Source: Pseudomonas batumici (GTDB taxonomy: Bacteria > Pseudomonadota > Gammaproteobacteria > Pseudomonadales > Pseudomonadaceae). Taken from it: a stretch of 64,000 nt of DNA. The notes below the pieces were generated by a model that saw only the letters and a list, made by a program, of their open reading frames with translations, was not told the DNA's origin and ran no database searches. Positions 61,317-64,000 of this stretch are shown here, in pieces. The translations under genes and the position numbers were made by a program. The stretch is from the NCBI RefSeq assembly GCF_000820515.1, contig NZ_JXDG01000042.1, positions 124,001 to 188,000 of the forward strand, given 5' to 3'. Every line of letters starts with the position of its first letter. Position 1 is the first letter of the stretch.

Positions 61317-62558
61317 TCAACTCCGCAGCAAGGATTTGAGAGAAACGCCCGGATCGACCAGGAGCCGCATGTCCAGGGGAATGCGCGCAGCGATCAGGCG
61401 CTCGCACACCTTGATGTCCTTGGCGATGCTGTTACCCGGCCCCCAGGCGCAAGCCCCTTGCAAACGCCGCTCGCCATCCAGATGAAACAACAGGAAAGCG
61501 CCACCCGGAAGCTCGCGACTGGCACTGGGTTCGGTACCGGCGATCACCCCGACGGTCTGCAGCCCCCAGTCGTACTGATCGGACCAGAAACCGGGAATCA
61601 TCTCGAAAGGCTGCCCGGCGCCCAGCAGGTTGAGCGCGGCATGACGCCCCTGGGCCTCGGCGTTGCGCCAGGTTTCCTGGCGCTGGAAAGCCCCTTGCGG
61701 GTGCAGCCGGAACTCACAGACATCGCCTGCGGCAAAGATGTCCGGCGCACTGCTGCGCAGTTGGGCGTCGACGCGAATGCCCTGGCCGACCTCAAGCCCG
61801 GCAGCCATGGCCAACTCGCTGTTCGGTTGCATGCCGATGCCCACCACCACCCAGTCGCAGAACAGCCGCTGGCCATCGACCAGTTGCACAGACTCAACCT
61901 GAGTAACGCCCTGCACCGCTTCAATGCCCACGTCCAGTCGGACATCCACGCCCTGGCTACGATGCAGTGCCAGCAGAACGCTGGACAACCGTTCCGGCAA
62001 CACCCGAGCCGCCAGGCGCGGTCCGGCTTCGAGCAAAGTCACCGTGCAACCCAGGGCCCGGGCGGTGGCTGCAACTTCGAGCCCGATGAAGCCGCCGCCG
62101 ATGATCACCAACCGGGTGCCGGGCCGTAACGAAGCCCGCAGCGCCAGCGCCTCGTCATGGGTACGCAGATAAAGCAGATTGAGCAGAGACTCGGGCACTG
62201 AGGCCAGTCTGCGCGAGCGCCCTCCCGTCGCCAGCAACAAACGGGCGTAATGCAGCCAACTGCCGTCGGCCAACTGCAGGCGATGCTGCTGCGGATCCAG
62301 GCATTGCACCGGGTTACCGGCCAGGTGTTCGATGCCCAGTTCGGCGAGCCGGGCCCTGTCGCACAGGCTGTAACCCGGCAGATCGACCGTGCCCTGCAAC
62401 AGCCCTTTGGACAGCGGCGGACGTTCATAGGGCGGGTGAATCTCGTCGCCTATCAGGATCAGGCGACCGCTATAACCCTCGCCGCGCAGGGTCAGGGCCG
62501 CGCGGCCACCGGCGTGCCCGGCACCAACGATGACCAGTGGAGCATTGGCATGATTCAT
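61317..62558 (-). CDS. Ferredoxin reductase (FAD/NAD, MocF-like)
   Basis: A 413-residue reductase. The FAD motif VIVGAGHAGGRAALTLRGEG begins near residue 9, followed by PPYERPPLSKGLL; the NAD motif VIIGGGFIGLEVAATAR is near 151. This is the oxygenase-coupled type (as in rubredoxin or Rieske ferredoxin reductases). It passes electrons from NADH to the Rieske protein at 62577. Third gene in the operon. Confidence 0.9.
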   Translation of the reverse strand: MNHANAPLVIVGAGHAGGRAALTLRGEGYSGRLILIGDEIHPPYERPPLSKGLLQGTVDLPGYSLCDRARLAELGIEHLAGNPVQCLDPQQHRLQLADGSWLHYARLLLATGGRSRRLASVPESLLNLLYLRTHDEALALRASLRPGTRLVIIGGGFIGLEVAATARALGCTVTLLEAGPRLAARVLPERLSSVLLALHRSQGVDVRLDVGIEAVQGVTQVESVQLVDGQRLFCDWVVVGIGMQPNSELAMAAGLEVGQGIRVDAQLRSSAPDIFAAGDVCEFRLHPQGAFQRQETWRNAEAQGRHAALNLLGAGQPFEMIPGFWSDQYDWGLQTVGVIAGTEPSASRELPGGAFLLFHLDGERRLQGACAWGPGNSIAKDIKVCERLIAARIPLDMRLLVDPGVSLKSLLRS

Positions 62559-62576
62559 GGCACAGACTCCGTGCAG

Positions 62577-62897
62577 TCAAGCCGTGATGCCGAGCAGGAC
62601 ACGCCCCGCCTCGACCCGAACGTCATAGGTCTTGAGGTTGACGCACACCGGTGCGCCAAGGGCTTTGCCCGAGCGGTAGTCAAAACGCCCGTTGTGCTTG
62701 GGACACTCGATGACATGATCCATCACCAGGCCATCGGCCAGGTGAATGGACTCGTGGGTGCACAGGCCCGCCGTGGCGAAAAACTCGCCGTCGGCGGAGC
62801 GGTAGACGGCATAGGTGTGCTGGCCATGGTCGAAACGAATGACGTCTTCTTCATGGATATCGCCCACGGCACATACATCGATCCATTGATCGGTCAT
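62577..62897 (-). CDS. Rieske-type ferredoxin (MocE-like)
   Basis: A 106-residue Rieske protein. The [2Fe-2S] ligands are Cys46 and His48 (CTHES) and Cys65 and His68 (CPKHNG), a standard spacing. It is small and lacks a signal peptide, as in ferredoxins of multicomponent oxygenases. It follows the membrane oxygenase gene by 36 bases. Confidence 0.93.
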   Translation of the reverse strand: MTDQWIDVCAVGDIHEEDVIRFDHGQHTYAVYRSADGEFFATAGLCTHESIHLADGLVMDHVIECPKHNGRFDYRSGKALGAPVCVNLKTYDVRVEAGRVLLGITA

Positions 62898-62933
62898 GGT
62901 GTTTTCTCTGGTAGGGGTACGGACAGGAAGGTG

Positions 62934-64000
62934 TCAGGCCGACGTTGCTTCAGGTTCTGCCTGGACGGTGGCGGTCGGCGCTGCGGGTTGTGGCAACGGA
63001 CGACAGACGAAATGGCTCGGGTCCTTGCGCTGCTTCCAGAGGGTCGGGATGATTTCCCTGAAGGCCTCGGGCAGGCTGCCGTAAGGCGGCGGGCAGTCGT
63101 GACGGATCTCCTCGTGAAGCTGCGCCAGCGCATGAAACGGCACCATCGGATACATGTGATGCTCCAGGTGATAGTTCATGTTGAGGTACAGAAAGCGCAG
63201 CAGCGGGTTCATGTAGATCGTGCGGCAGTTGCTGCGGTGATCGAGCACGTCCTCAGCCAGGCCGACATGCTGCGACAGGCCGAACAGGTAGGACAGCCAA
63301 CCGCCGTAGAGGGTTGGCAGACCGATAAACATCAGTGGAAGCCAGCTCTGCAGATAAAACGCAGCGCCCACGGTGAGCCCATGGATGGCCAGCCAGATGC
63401 GCGCATCCCTGGCCACCTTGGGCCATTCGGATTCGGGGATGAATGTCCGCTCCTCCTCGCCCATCCGCCCTGCCGCATGCCGGCAGACCGACCCCATCGT
63501 CTTCAACGCATAAGGCATCCTGAACAGACTCAGCACCATCATGACCAGGCTCGGCGGACGCGGCTCGACGATCTCCGGATCGCGGCCGACGATAATGGTG
63601 TCGGTGTGGTGCCGTGCGTGGCTCCAGCGCCAGACTTGAGGTTCGAACATGAACATGAAGCTCGATACCTGATAGACCACATCATTCATCCAGCGGGTCT
63701 TGAACGCCGTACCATGAGCCGTTTCGTGCCAACGGGCATTGGACGCCGTGCCGTAGAGCAGCCCATAGGCGAAGAAGAACGGAACGCAGGCCCAGGAGCC
63801 CCAGAACCAGTAGCCGCCGAACCCGGTCACGACCATCGCCAGCAACCAGATCGCGGTATCACGCAAGGCCGGACCGTCGCGGCGCTGCATCAATTCCTTG
63901 AGGCGTTTACGGGGAATGGGGGATTGATACCAGTTGGCCGACACCAGGCCTTTTTGTACCGCTCTGGCGGCTTCGGGACCGGTCAATCGATAGTCCCTTG
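62934..64000 (-). CDS. Fatty-acid-desaturase-family di-iron oxygenase (MocD-like), start outside the window
   Basis: At least 355 residues of an integral membrane di-iron oxygenase. Three His boxes are seen: WHETAHGTAF, WSHARHHTDT and NYHLEHHMYP. Several hydrophobic helices lie between them. The frame stays open to the window edge (RDYRLTGPEAARAV), and relatives begin upstream, so the 5' end is missing; a TTG at 63986 is unlikely to be the start. With ferredoxin and reductase it forms a complete three-component hydroxylase or demethylase. Substrate unknown. Confidence 0.88.
   Translation of the reverse strand, partial: RDYRLTGPEAARAVQKGLVSANWYQSPIPRKRLKELMQRRDGPALRDTAIWLLAMVVTGFGGYWFWGSWACVPFFFAYGLLYGTASNARWHETAHGTAFKTRWMNDVVYQVSSFMFMFEPQVWRWSHARHHTDTIIVGRDPEIVEPRPPSLVMMVLSLFRMPYALKTMGSVCRHAAGRMGEEERTFIPESEWPKVARDARIWLAIHGLTVGAAFYLQSWLPLMFIGLPTLYGGWLSYLFGLSQHVGLAEDVLDHRSNCRTIYMNPLLRFLYLNMNYHLEHHMYPMVPFHALAQLHEEIRHDCPPPYGSLPEAFREIIPTLWKQRKDPSHFVCRPLPQPAAPTATVQAEPEATSA

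Overview
The window looks like chromosomal DNA of a Pseudomonas, probably of the fluorescens/putida type. This is inferred from the high GC content, dense gene packing, a copper system with a PtrA-like protein, a pseudomonad-type metallothionein and many LysR/AraC/TetR-controlled catabolic islands. No rRNA, tRNA, CRISPR array, insertion sequence or phage gene was recognised. The species cannot be fixed from the sequence alone.

Layout. 1-3.9 kb: start of a DHA2-type efflux pump (cut by the window edge), a divergent LysR gene, an AraC gene, a LysE exporter, a VOC protein and a small unknown protein. 4-8.8 kb: copper resistance, with copCD on the minus strand and ptrA-copA-copB on the plus strand. 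Two oppositely oriented CopR-box-like sites lie between them. 8.9-10.9 kb: a Bcr-type MFS pump with a divergent AraC regulator. 11-18.7 kb: a sugar-acid catabolic operon (DapA-family lyase, Fe-dependent alcohol dehydrogenase, DUF1537 kinase, PdxA2, D-2-hydroxyacid dehydrogenase, MFS importer), followed by a DeoR regulator. It is preceded by two identical perfect palindromes 83 bp apart. 18.8-22 kb: a TetR regulator, an extended SDR reductase and a decayed acyl-CoA synthetase.

22-34.3 kb: a minus-strand catabolic island. It has an aldehyde dehydrogenase, a DapA-family lyase, an MFS carrier, an FAD amine/amino-acid oxidase, a GntR regulator, a GATase1-AraC regulator, a proline-racemase-family enzyme with an abnormal active site (Cys/Gly) and a ProU-like betaine ABC importer. 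The enzyme classes match those of hydroxyproline catabolism, but the details do not, so the substrate is probably something else. 34.3-39.2 kb: a gene-poor patch, a cupin, a metallothionein, a YtcJ-like amidohydrolase with an N-terminal Cys cluster, and a LysR gene. 39.4-51.5 kb: a YdiJ-type D-2-hydroxyacid dehydrogenase, whose 3' end overlaps antisense with a tripartite RND efflux operon. Upstream of that operon are a small unknown protein and a large winged-helix/ATPase/TPR regulator.

51.6-60.4 kb: an aromatic-acid meta-cleavage island (MhpA-like hydroxylase, two TetR regulators, VOC extradiol dioxygenase, FAH-family hydrolase, CoA ligase, FadL-type porin), with paired TetR-like operators. 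60.4-64 kb: a minus-strand set comprising a di-iron membrane oxygenase (cut by the window edge), Rieske ferredoxin, ferredoxin reductase and TIM-barrel isomerase. This resembles the rhizopine moc genes (mocD, E, F, C).

The strongest candidates for undescribed biology are the racemase-like/ProU island (22-34 kb), the moc-like oxygenase set (60-64 kb) and the aromatic island (51-60 kb).
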